Positions 26,733 to 34,881 of a stretch of DNA of 64,000 nt are shown here, in pieces. The stretch's first letter is position 1, and each line of letters starts with the position of its first letter. The stretch is taken from NCBI GenBank assembly GCA_009838645.1, contig VXRC01000049.1, forward strand, positions 124,001 to 188,000, written 5' to 3'. The position numbers and the translations under genes are program-made. The notes under the pieces were generated by a model. It had not been told where the DNA came from, made no database searches, and saw nothing but the letters and a program-made list of their open reading frames with translations. Origin of the DNA: Gemmatimonadota bacterium (GTDB lineage: Bacteria; JAAXHH01).

Positions 26733-27689
26733 TCAGTCGCGCAGTTCCGCCCGGATGCGGTCGGCCAGCCTCATCGTCTCGACGGCTTCGTCCAGACCCG
26801 CCGCGGGCAGTCCTACCGGCCGATCTTCCTTGATGCACTCGATCAGGAAGCGGGCCTGTTCGGCGGTGCCGGCGGACTCCACTTCGTCGAACACCTCGGT
26901 CTTGCCGTCGCGTTGTACCACGGCTTTCCTGACGCCTTCCAGGTAGGCCGAGCAGTCCCGGCCATGGATTTCGTAGCGCTCCAGCCGGGCATCCGTCGTG
27001 AAATTGGCCGTGAGCTGGGCCACGCAACCGTTCTCGAAGCGGATGAGCGCGGCGTAAACATCGACGAAAGGCGAATTGGTCCTGCGGGCGACGGCGTGCA
27101 GCTCGGCGATGGGGGAACTGCCGGCCAGGGAACGGGTCAGGTCGATGGCATGGATCGGCGTCTCGTAAATGAAGTTGTCCAGAAGGTGGTCCGGGAAGCC
27201 CCGATCGCGCAAGCCTGTCATGCTCTTGTGGAACTCCGCCACGATCTGGGTGATGGGCCCCCGCTCCTCAACCAGGCCGCGCGCCTTGCAGATCAGCGAA
27301 TGGAACCGCCGGTTCCACCCGACCAGCACCTTCGCGCCGGACGCGTTGGCGGCGTCGCGAAGCCCCTCCGTTTCCGCGCCGGACAGCCCGGGCGGTTTTT
27401 CGAGCAACGTGTGGACCCCGGCCTGGATCACCGGCAGCGCGCACTGGCCGTTCAGGTGGGCCGGCGTCGCGATGACCGCCAGGTCCAGTTCCTCTTTCGC
27501 CAGCATGTCCCCGATGTCTTCGTACCTGCGCGGAACGGCGTTCTCGTCGGCCGCCCGGTCGCGCAGTTCCTCCACCGGATCGCACACGGCCGCGAACCGC
27601 AGGTCGTCGAAGGTCTTCAGGGTCTCGAGGTGGCCTCGGCCCCTGCCGCCGCATCCAATCAGGGCGGCATTGAGGACTGTTTCGGGCAT
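26733..27689 (-). CDS. Gfo/Idh/MocA-family NAD(P)-dependent oxidoreductase
   Basis: 318-residue dehydrogenase, probably acting on a sugar, inositol or related polyol. The Rossmann motif is LIGCGGRGRGHLETL at residues about 9-23, and the lysine signature is LLEKPPGLSG (EKP). The C-terminal alpha/beta domain contains NFIYETPIHAIDLTRSLAG with a plausible catalytic histidine. The ATG at 27689 is chosen because CAGGAG precedes it and the Rossmann strand starts right after it. It is divergent from the PhyH operon across a region with an inverted-repeat operator candidate. Confidence 0.9.
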   Translation of the reverse strand: MPETVLNAALIGCGGRGRGHLETLKTFDDLRFAAVCDPVEELRDRAADENAVPRRYEDIGDMLAKEELDLAVIATPAHLNGQCALPVIQAGVHTLLEKPPGLSGAETEGLRDAANASGAKVLVGWNRRFHSLICKARGLVEERGPITQIVAEFHKSMTGLRDRGFPDHLLDNFIYETPIHAIDLTRSLAGSSPIAELHAVARRTNSPFVDVYAALIRFENGCVAQLTANFTTDARLERYEIHGRDCSAYLEGVRKAVVQRDGKTEVFDEVESAGTAEQARFLIECIKEDRPVGLPAAGLDEAVETMRLADRIRAELRD

Positions 27690-27774
27690 TTCTTGTACTC
27701 CTGGTAGGCTGCGAGGGGCAGTAGCGAAGTGCAAAGATAACTGACGCCGCGACATTGCGGTGAACTACTTGACG

Positions 27775-27808
27775 CTTGCAATGTATGGTCATTTCTTTTG
27801 CAAGTAAA
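27775..27808 (-). promoter_or_regulatory. promoter with overlapping inverted repeat, divergent control region
   Basis: On the minus strand TTTACT (27808-27803), 17-bp spacer and TACATT (27785-27780) form a promoter for the Gfo/Idh gene. Superimposed on it, CTTGCAA (27775-27781) and TTGCAAG (27798-27804) form a 7-bp inverted repeat with a 16-bp gap, a size suited to a dimeric repressor covering both promoter boxes. Confidence 0.5.
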
Positions 27809-27835
27809 CACACCAATTCGAAGCCAAGTCGTCGC

Positions 27836-28573
27836 ATGCCAGATATCGAGTTTTTCAAGCAGAACGGATACGTCAACCTCGGCCAGGTATTTACCGGAGA
27901 GGAACTGAGTCGATTCATCGACCTGTACGACCGCGACAAGTCGGAGTCGGGCTGCTTCTGGCATCCCATTTCCAATCACGGCCACCAGACCCTCAACTGC
28001 GATCCGCTGATCTCATCGCCGGAAATCGACGGCCTGATCCGCCATCCCGCCCTGATCGGCCCGATAGAGGCCATCTTCGAAGGGCCCAGTTGGCTCGGAG
28101 AAGCGTGCCTGCGGCACATGGTCCCGCGCGACAGCAACCCCGAGGAGATCTGGCACCGGGACCGTCCACATGCGACGGACAAGCCCTATAGGTGCGGCTA
28201 TTTGCAGATGATGCTCTACCTGACCGATGTCCACGAAGGTACGCATTGCTTTTCCATATCTCCGGAGCCCTGCGACGGTCCCATACTCGATACCAGGGAA
28301 CAACTCGCCCGGCGCGGCAAGGTCCACCTGCATGGACCGGCAGGCACGGTCATCCTGTTCAACCTGTCCGTGCTCCACGCCGCGACGGTACGGATCACGA
28401 CGCACGAGCGCAAGACCGTTCAAATTTACTACGGCCATCGCGGCGGACCCGTGCTCAGCGATTGTACCGTGATTCCCACCCGTCTGTGGCGGGACCATCC
28501 GGATCCGGAGGTACGGGCATTCTACGGGATGATGACCGGTCGTACGCAGAAGTATGCCGAGGCCTTCGGTTAA
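27836..28573 (+). CDS. phytanoyl-CoA dioxygenase (PhyH)-family Fe(II)/2-oxoglutarate oxygenase
   Basis: Predicted non-haem iron oxygenase of 245 residues from the ATG at 27836 (MPDIEFFKQNGYVNLG); the frame is open to an ATG at 27776, but the family normally starts at this FxxNGYV segment. Iron ligands are the HxD motif in EIWHRDRPHATD (His about 106) and the distal His in LSVLHAATVR (about 181), with the 2-oxoglutarate arginine close behind. PhyH relatives in bacteria hydroxylate or demethylate diverse small molecules. First gene of a five-gene run ending at 33036. Confidence 0.86.
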   Translation: MPDIEFFKQNGYVNLGQVFTGEELSRFIDLYDRDKSESGCFWHPISNHGHQTLNCDPLISSPEIDGLIRHPALIGPIEAIFEGPSWLGEACLRHMVPRDSNPEEIWHRDRPHATDKPYRCGYLQMMLYLTDVHEGTHCFSISPEPCDGPILDTREQLARRGKVHLHGPAGTVILFNLSVLHAATVRITTHERKTVQIYYGHRGGPVLSDCTVIPTRLWRDHPDPEVRAFYGMMTGRTQKYAEAFG

Positions 28574-28601
28574 AAAGCTGAAAAGAACATAAGGAGATCG
28601 A

Positions 28602-29657
28602 ATGTCGAACAACCGCCCGCAAGTACTCATCGCCTGCGACGAGCGGGTGCGCAACGGCTACCTGCCGCCGGCGGAACTGGCCCGCCTCGAGGCGTTTGCC
28701 GACTGGGCGTGGTTCCACAGCGAGGGCGGCGGAATCTACGATACCAGCACGGACCCCGAGACGACGGCGCGGTTGGCGAAGGAAATGTCCGGCGTGGATG
28801 CCCTCGTCGTGTGCCACGGCGCGCCGCGGATCGATGCCACGATCCTGGATGCCGCGCCCCGGCTACGATTCGTCGGCGAACTGGAAGGCGACCGGTTTGC
28901 CGCGCGCCTGGATCTGGAGACGCTATGGGCGCGCGACATCCGTACCGTAGATACGACGAACGGCTCCACCTATCCCGTGGCCGAATGGGCCCTGGCCCTG
29001 ACGCTGATCTCCATGCGCAATGCCGGTGCGCTTTTCCGCCGCATCGTCGCGGGCAATACGCAGGATCGAGGTCTCATTCAGCCCATGGCGGGCATCCTCA
29101 CCGGCAAGCGGGTAGGGTTGATCGGCGGCGGACACATGGGACGGCGGCTGATGAAGCTGCTGCGCCCCTTCGAGGTCGAGCTCTGGGTGCACGATCCCTA
29201 CCTGCCGCAGGAGTTGCCCGAGGCGTTGGACTTCCTGCAGACGTCGCTGGAAAACGTGCTTTCACAGTGTGACGCGATCATCTGCGTGGCGCCCCTCACC
29301 CCCCATACCCGGGGCATGATCGGACGGCGCGAACTGGAACTCATACCATCGGGCGCGGTGTTTGTGAACGTTTCGCGCGGGGCCATCGTCGATTCCGACG
29401 CCCTGATCGATCGCCTCAAGCGCGGGGACATCGCCGCGGGGCTCGACGTATTCGACCCTGAGCCCATCCCCGAAGACAGCGAGATCATCGGACTGCCGAA
29501 CGTTTTTCTGACGCCGCACTTCTCCGGCCGCACGGGAGAAGACTATCCGCACTTCTTCCACTACATGGTCGACGAGCTGGAGCGGTTCTTCTCCGGCCAT
29601 CAGACCTGGTTCAACCTGACGCCGCGCTCGAAGTCCAACCGCGAAGGGAACCGATGA
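28602..29657 (+). CDS. D-isomer-specific 2-hydroxyacid dehydrogenase
   Basis: NAD(P)-dependent dehydrogenase of 351 residues, probably oxidising a 2-hydroxyacid or reducing a 2-oxoacid. The Rossmann motif is GLIGGGHMGRRL (about residues 167-178). The catalytic triad is Arg in VNVSRGAIVD, Glu in DVFDPEPIP and His in FLTPHFSGRTG. The N-terminal substrate domain is divergent. AAGGAG stands a few bases before the ATG. It overlaps the sulfatase gene by four bases (ATGA), so the two are translationally coupled and should serve one pathway. Confidence 0.9.
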   Translation: MSNNRPQVLIACDERVRNGYLPPAELARLEAFADWAWFHSEGGGIYDTSTDPETTARLAKEMSGVDALVVCHGAPRIDATILDAAPRLRFVGELEGDRFAARLDLETLWARDIRTVDTTNGSTYPVAEWALALTLISMRNAGALFRRIVAGNTQDRGLIQPMAGILTGKRVGLIGGGHMGRRLMKLLRPFEVELWVHDPYLPQELPEALDFLQTSLENVLSQCDAIICVAPLTPHTRGMIGRRELELIPSGAVFVNVSRGAIVDSDALIDRLKRGDIAAGLDVFDPEPIPEDSEIIGLPNVFLTPHFSGRTGEDYPHFFHYMVDELERFFSGHQTWFNLTPRSKSNREGNR

Positions 29658-31081
29658 AACGCCCCAACCTGCTCTACATTTTCACGGACCAACAGCGCGC
29701 GGATACGCTGGGATGCTACGGAAACCACCAGATCGAAACCCCCGCGCTCAACGCGCTGGCGTCGGACAGCTTCGTGTTCGAAAACGCCTACGTGAGCCAG
29801 CCCGTATGCAGCCCGGCCCGGGCCACCATGCTCACGGGCCTCTGGCCGCATACGGCGGGCGTGCCTTCCTGCAACGTGCCCCTGGCCGCCGACATACCGA
29901 CCATCGCCGAGATGCTGCCCGAGGGATACGACACGGCCTTCATGGGGAAATGGCACCTGGGGGACGAGATCTTCCCGCAGCACGGCTTCGAGACCTGGGT
30001 AGGCACGGAGGATCAATATCGCCGCCACTTCTCGGAAGCTGACCGGCTTTCCGAAGTCAGTGACTATCACCACTTCCTGGCGGATAAGGGATACACGCCG
30101 GACTTCGAACTTCTGGGACAGAAGGTTTTTTCCCGACATTACGCGGCCTCCCTGCCCGAGGAATGCACCAAGGCCTGGTACCTGGGCGCGCGCGCGTCGG
30201 ACTACATCCGCCAGCAGGGTGACGACCCCTTTGCCCTCTGCGTCAGCTACCTCGAGCCCCATCCACCCCACACCGGTCCGTTGAACGACTATTACGATCC
30301 GGACAGCCTGCCCACCGGACGGGCGTTCATGCGGCAGCCGCCCGACGACGCGCCGCTCCTCGTCCGTCTGATGGCCGCCTTCTACATGCAGTCCGAAAAC
30401 TACGGGCTGGACCTGCGCACCGATCCGGGCTGGCGGGCGCTCATGGCCCGGTACTGGGGCAACATCACCCTGGTGGACCGGTCGGTGGGGAGGATCCTCG
30501 AGGCCCTGGAAGAAAGCGGAAAGGCCGATGACACCATCGTCGTATTCACGTCGGACCACGGCGAGTTGATGGGCGATCACGGCATCCTGGGCAAGACGCT
30601 CATGTACGAGGAGTCCATCAAGGTACCGATGGTGTTGCGTGCGCCCATGGTGGATCAGCCTCCTCGCCGCGTCGGCGGCCGGTTCAGCCACATCGATCTG
30701 GTCCCCACGCTGATGGAGTTGCTCGGTCTCGAGCGGCCGGACTGGTTGCAGGGCCGGAGCCGGGTACCGGTATTGCAGGGGCACGAGAATCTGGTCGGCG
30801 ACGACGTGTTCGTCGAGTGGAGCGGCGCCGACGGCCACGCTCCCGCTGGATTCGGCGAAGCGGAACCGAACCGGAGCTTGGTCCACCAGCATCGGACCAT
30901 CGTGGCCGCGGACGGCTGGAAGCTCAACCTCTATGGGATGGGACAGGGAGAATTGTACGATCTGAACAGCGATCCTCATGAGTTGGAGAATCTGTTTCAC
31001 CGGAGCGGGCGGGCCGGACGGATTGCGGATCTTACGGAGCGGATCCGGGCCTGGCAGGAAGAGACGGGGGACGTACCATGA
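29654..31081 (+). CDS. type I sulfatase (formylglycine-dependent)
   Basis: 475-residue arylsulfatase-fold hydrolase of sulfate esters (some homologues act on phosphonates). Metal ligands begin at LLYIFTDQQRADTLGCYGN. The formylglycine site is CSPARATMLTGLWP, a Cys-type CxPxR motif with Cys at about residue 52, which needs an FGE enzyme encoded elsewhere. KWHLGD and VFTSDHGELMGDHG supply the other conserved residues. No signal peptide is present, so it probably acts in the cytoplasm on an imported sulfated compound. It overlaps both neighbours by 4 bp. Confidence 0.94.
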   Translation: MKRPNLLYIFTDQQRADTLGCYGNHQIETPALNALASDSFVFENAYVSQPVCSPARATMLTGLWPHTAGVPSCNVPLAADIPTIAEMLPEGYDTAFMGKWHLGDEIFPQHGFETWVGTEDQYRRHFSEADRLSEVSDYHHFLADKGYTPDFELLGQKVFSRHYAASLPEECTKAWYLGARASDYIRQQGDDPFALCVSYLEPHPPHTGPLNDYYDPDSLPTGRAFMRQPPDDAPLLVRLMAAFYMQSENYGLDLRTDPGWRALMARYWGNITLVDRSVGRILEALEESGKADDTIVVFTSDHGELMGDHGILGKTLMYEESIKVPMVLRAPMVDQPPRRVGGRFSHIDLVPTLMELLGLERPDWLQGRSRVPVLQGHENLVGDDVFVEWSGADGHAPAGFGEAEPNRSLVHQHRTIVAADGWKLNLYGMGQGELYDLNSDPHELENLFHRSGRAGRIADLTERIRAWQEETGDVP

Positions 31082-32190
31082 AAACCGGAAAAGTCGCTGT
31101 ATATACCCAGCCGCAGGCACCGATGGAGATTCGTGAGTATCCCGTACCATCGGTTACAGCGGACGATATGCTCGTAAGGATCCGCATGGCGAATATCTGC
31201 GGATCCGATCTGCACATCTGGCGTGGACACGGTCCCAGGATTGAGACCGGTATCCCCCAGGTCCTCGGGCATGAGATGATCGGTACCATCGACGCCATGG
31301 GACGCAACGTCACCTCGGACAGTGCCGGACAGCCGCTGTCCGAAGGGGACCGCATCGTCTACTCCTACTTCAAGCCGTGCCAGCAGTGCTGGACGTGCCT
31401 CAACGGCAAGCCGGGATGCCCCGACCGCTACAGAGATTGGATCGGCGTCTCAAGCGATCAGCCCCCGCACTTCCACGGCGCGTACGGGGAATACTACTAT
31501 ATGAAACGCGGCCACTGGGTCTTCAAGGTGCCCGACGATCTCCCGGACGCGATTGTGTCCCCGATCAATTGTGCCCTGTCGGAAGTCATCTACGGTCTCA
31601 ATCAGATCGGCGTCACCCTGGGCGACACGGTGGTCATTCAGGGGGCGGGCGGCCTCGGACTCTATGCGACCGCCGTAGCGCGGGAGATGGGAGCGGGCAG
31701 GATCATCGTGCTAGACCGGCTCCCGGCGCGCCTCGCGCTCGCCCGGGAATTCGGCGCCGACGACACCCTGAACATCGATGAAATGGACATGAAAGCACGC
31801 ATTGAGATCGTGCTGGATCACACGGGCGGGGTCGGCGCCGACCTGGTCGCCGAATTCGTGGGATCGCCCCGCGTGCTCGCCGAAGGCATCGACATGCTCA
31901 GGTGGGGCGGCCGCTATCTCTGGATCGGCAACATAAACCTCGGCTTCCCGACGGAGATCGATCCGGGCAACATCGTCCGGTGCAGCAAGGCGATTCGCGG
32001 GGTAATCGTATATGAACCCTGGGTAATCCCGCGCGCCCTCGAATTCCTGAGTCGCACACGGGACAGGTACCCCTTCCACAAGATCATCTCCGATACCTTC
32101 TCATTCACTGATATCAACGAGGCATTCACCTACGCGGGCGCGGGTTCCGCGATCCGCGTCGGTTTGGAATTTGACAATTTGGTCCAGTAG
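31078..32190 (+). CDS. zinc-dependent medium-chain alcohol dehydrogenase
   Basis: MDR-superfamily dehydrogenase of 370 residues, most like sorbitol/threonine-dehydrogenase types. The catalytic zinc site includes the Cys of NICGSDLHIWRG and HE of VLGHEMIG. A structural zinc site is indicated by CQQCWTCLNGKPGC (four Cys). The cofactor motif is IQGAGGLGLYATAVA near residue 186, and VLDRLPARLALAREFGADD is the ribose-binding stretch. It overlaps the sulfatase gene by ATGA, so it likely oxidises the alcohol released by that sulfatase or a metabolite of it (inference). Confidence 0.92.
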   Translation: MKTGKVAVYTQPQAPMEIREYPVPSVTADDMLVRIRMANICGSDLHIWRGHGPRIETGIPQVLGHEMIGTIDAMGRNVTSDSAGQPLSEGDRIVYSYFKPCQQCWTCLNGKPGCPDRYRDWIGVSSDQPPHFHGAYGEYYYMKRGHWVFKVPDDLPDAIVSPINCALSEVIYGLNQIGVTLGDTVVIQGAGGLGLYATAVAREMGAGRIIVLDRLPARLALAREFGADDTLNIDEMDMKARIEIVLDHTGGVGADLVAEFVGSPRVLAEGIDMLRWGGRYLWIGNINLGFPTEIDPGNIVRCSKAIRGVIVYEPWVIPRALEFLSRTRDRYPFHKIISDTFSFTDINEAFTYAGAGSAIRVGLEFDNLVQ

Positions 32191-32229
32191 TTCTGGCGCT
32201 TAACGACGATCCGTGCAAGGAGTCACCCC

Positions 32230-33036
32230 ATGTCCCTAACCGACGAGGAACGCTTCCGATTCGACCTGACCGGGTTTCTGGTCCGGCCAGCCATACTCAC
32301 CGCGGATGAGGTCAAGGATATCCGCGAGCAGATCTACCTGATCAAGCATGAACCGGACTCGCTTCCACCGGAGCATCGCGACGTGCCGGGTGGGCCGTCG
32401 AGCGTGCTCATCGATCACCCCGCGGTCGTGGACGTGATCGAGGAGATCATCAGCAAGGATTTCCGTTTGGAGAACTGTTCCTGCGTGTGGCGCAACAAGG
32501 GGGAAGCGCACGGGGAACTGCACGGGGGTGGCCCAAGACAGATCGATCCCATCTTTGGCTACCGGGTGCAGCGCGATCAGATCTACGCGGGCATGGTCCG
32601 GGTGATCTTCGAGTTTACGGATATACGCATGGAAGACCAGAGCACGCACTTCGTGGTGGGGAGCCACAAGGCCAACTTCCCCATGCATCCCGATCACATG
32701 TCGCTGGAGGAGGGCAAGCGAAGCCAGTTTCTCATGACCTACGCCTGTCCCGCGGGCAGCGCCGTGTTCTTTACCGAGAACACCTGTCATGCCGGTCCCG
32801 TGTGGAACCGGGACGAACCCCGGGTCACCGTCCTCAACGCCTATTCCCACCTGGCCACTCACTGGCACCGGCTCAAAACCCCGCCGGAAGTCATTGCGGG
32901 CCTTCCCCGCGAAAAGCAGGTCTACTTCCGCGAGCCGTGGATTGCGGATTTCAGGACGAATCCGGCCACGAGGAACACGACGGAGCGGTTCCTGGGCAAT
33001 GACGAGCCGCCTGTCAACGCCGATACGAAGCCCTAG
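32230..33036 (+). CDS. phytanoyl-CoA dioxygenase (PhyH)-family protein
   Basis: 268-residue member of the PhyH superfamily. FRFDLTGFLVRPAILTADEV is the usual N-terminus. The first iron motif is less standard than in the neighbouring PhyH: EAHGELHGGG offers HxE or HxG instead of HxD. The distal ligands are likely in ENTCHAGPVWNRDEPRVTV (His and Arg). It is 39 bp after the dehydrogenase with AAGGAG upstream, so it ends the operon. A weak 15-bp palindromic element (about 33062-33076) follows the stop. Activity is plausible but less certain because of the altered motif. Confidence 0.82.
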   Translation: MSLTDEERFRFDLTGFLVRPAILTADEVKDIREQIYLIKHEPDSLPPEHRDVPGGPSSVLIDHPAVVDVIEEIISKDFRLENCSCVWRNKGEAHGELHGGGPRQIDPIFGYRVQRDQIYAGMVRVIFEFTDIRMEDQSTHFVVGSHKANFPMHPDHMSLEEGKRSQFLMTYACPAGSAVFFTENTCHAGPVWNRDEPRVTVLNAYSHLATHWHRLKTPPEVIAGLPREKQVYFREPWIADFRTNPATRNTTERFLGNDEPPVNADTKP

Positions 33037-33145
33037 TCAAACTTTATTTTGCGAGACCATAGACGGAAGTTTCGTCCATTCTATAAAATGGGCTTTGTGT
33101 CTGTGACGGCCCCGTTTGGATATTACCCTTTATCCCAGGCGGTAG

Positions 33146-33610
33146 ATGAACATGCATTCAATCCGTACGACAGATGACCTATCGGGGTTTCTGCGAAATG
33201 CACACACCCGAAAAGCGGCGATAGAGTTCGCGGACGACATTGCCTACGAATTGGGGCTCGAAATGGTCCGGGTGTTGCGCGGTGTAGAGATTAGGGCGTT
33301 GGCCAGATCGAAGGAAACGAAGGACATACCCGCGAATGACCTGCGCAGTTTCGGCTCCGCCGATCTGATTATCGAGTCCAGGGACGGTAAGGACGAGACC
33401 TGCTACGTTGCAGTCGAGGTTTCATTCACCGCCAACGGACGGGATACGCGAAGAGCCATCAGGAACGCGGGTTTCATGTCTCGTTTTACGGGCAAACGGA
33501 CGTATTCCGTTGTGACGGGTCTCAGGAAGGTCGAAGTAATTCAGAAGGCTATCGCATCCGGGGAAGTGTATTGGTATCATCTGTCCCCTGAAGCGCTTGA
33601 TGTAGACTGA
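33146..33610 (+). CDS. hypothetical protein with a PD-(D/E)XK-nuclease-like layout
   Basis: 154-residue protein that I do not recognise. It begins with a helical region (FADDIAYELGLEMVRVLRGVEIRALARS) and then a beta-rich core: GSADLIIES, then TCYVAVEVSFTANGRDTRRAIRNAGFM, then RTYSVVTGLRKVEVIQKAIASGEVYWYHL. An acidic residue before a hairpin, followed by an ExS on the next strand, resembles the D...ExK arrangement of PD-(D/E)XK nucleases, with Ser in place of Lys. That similarity is my reading, not a database match. The gene is visibly less GC-rich than its neighbours and has no operon partner, suggesting later acquisition. Confidence 0.6.
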   Translation: MNMHSIRTTDDLSGFLRNAHTRKAAIEFADDIAYELGLEMVRVLRGVEIRALARSKETKDIPANDLRSFGSADLIIESRDGKDETCYVAVEVSFTANGRDTRRAIRNAGFMSRFTGKRTYSVVTGLRKVEVIQKAIASGEVYWYHLSPEALDVD

Positions 33611-33619
33611 GGGCGGTCT

Positions 33620-34837
33620 CTATGGCCGAACGATACTGCCATCCGCCCGGCGGTCCTCCGCGGCGTACCGGGGTGTAGCCGCGTCCTCCGCGTTCAACAG
33701 CCTCGCAGCCGCATCCTCGTCGATATCCAACCCCAGTCCGGGATTGGCGTTGGTGTAGAGATGCCCGTCCCTTAGCTCGCAGGCGCCGGGGAACGCCGCG
33801 TATTCTTCTTCGCTGAAGGCGTTCTCTTCCTGTATTCCGAAGCTCCAACTGGACATGTCGAGGTGAACGGCCGCGGCCTGGTTGACCGGGTCGTTGTCGC
33901 CGCCCTCCTGCCAGGCGGTGTTGATGCCGAAGGATTCGCAGAGGCTCGCGATCTTGCGGCACGGCGTGATGCCGCCCGCCTTGGAGACCCGCACGCGGAC
34001 GTAGTCGATGAGGCGCTCTGTGATGAGGGGCGTCCATTCGTGGGGATTCACGAAGAGTTCGCCCATGGCCTGGGGCGTCGTGCACTGCTCGCGAATGAGG
34101 CGGTACCACTGTACCTGTTCGGGCGAAAGGACGTCCTCGAGGAAGAAGAGCCGGTAGGGTTCGAGGCGCTTGGACAGGGCCACCGCCGACTGCGGGCGCA
34201 GATGTTCGTGCACGTCGTGGGTCAGCTTGGGGCCGAATCCGAGTTTCGAACGCAGGTACTCGAACATGTTCGGAATGGCTTCGATGTAAGCCTCGTCGTC
34301 GAAGACCTGGTCGGCGGGCCAGGCGTTGGCGGGCCGGGGCGCCTCTTCCGAGGGGATGAATCCGCCGCCGCCGTAACCGCCCAGTTGGCAGCGGACCACG
34401 GGGAACCCCTCCTCGAGGTAGCCCTGAATGGCTTCCAGCAGGGCTTCCGGCGTGCCGCCCCCCGCGTGGGCGTAACAGGGCACGGCGCTCCGGCAGGAGC
34501 CGCCGAGGAGCTGGTAGACGGGCATGCCGGCTTCCTTGCCCTTGATGTCCCACAGGGCCATGTCGATCCCGGAAAGGGCCGTGTTGGTGATGGCGCCGTT
34601 ACGCCAGTAGCCGCTCGTGTAGAACGTCTGCCAGATATCCTCGATGCGGCTGACATCCCGTCCGATGAGCTTCGGGGCCAGCATGGACTCGACGGCCTCG
34701 ATAACGGCGCGCTGGTGGTAGTGATCGCTTGCGGACCCGATGCCGTACAATCCAGGCTGGTTCGTGGTGATCTTGACGATGCCCCAGGTGCCGTTCGAAC
34801 GCGTCCGGATGCACTTCACGCCGGTGATCGTGGTCAA
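33620..34837 (-). CDS. enolase-superfamily dehydratase (mannonate dehydratase/RspA type)
   Basis: 405-residue member of the mandelate racemase/muconate-lactonising superfamily, closest in pattern to D-mannonate dehydratase/RspA. The N-terminal capping domain includes GIGSASDHYHQRAVIEAV. In the barrel, VRCQLGGYGGGG matches the Arg/Tyr base region, THDVHEHLRP gives an Asp metal ligand and the acid His, and FLEDVLSPEQ and MGELFVNPHEW give two Glu ligands. The usual TAWHGPGD loop reads TAWQEGGDND here, so the sugar-acid substrate may differ. Gene neighbours are a PhyH and an SDR on the same strand. Confidence 0.88.
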   Translation of the reverse strand: MTTITGVKCIRTRSNGTWGIVKITTNQPGLYGIGSASDHYHQRAVIEAVESMLAPKLIGRDVSRIEDIWQTFYTSGYWRNGAITNTALSGIDMALWDIKGKEAGMPVYQLLGGSCRSAVPCYAHAGGGTPEALLEAIQGYLEEGFPVVRCQLGGYGGGGFIPSEEAPRPANAWPADQVFDDEAYIEAIPNMFEYLRSKLGFGPKLTHDVHEHLRPQSAVALSKRLEPYRLFFLEDVLSPEQVQWYRLIREQCTTPQAMGELFVNPHEWTPLITERLIDYVRVRVSKAGGITPCRKIASLCESFGINTAWQEGGDNDPVNQAAAVHLDMSSWSFGIQEENAFSEEEYAAFPGACELRDGHLYTNANPGLGLDIDEDAAARLLNAEDAATPRYAAEDRRADGSIVRP

Positions 34838-34881
34838 GGTCTGCTCCTTTGTTTGCGGGGTCTGCTCTGTGGCCGCAGCGC

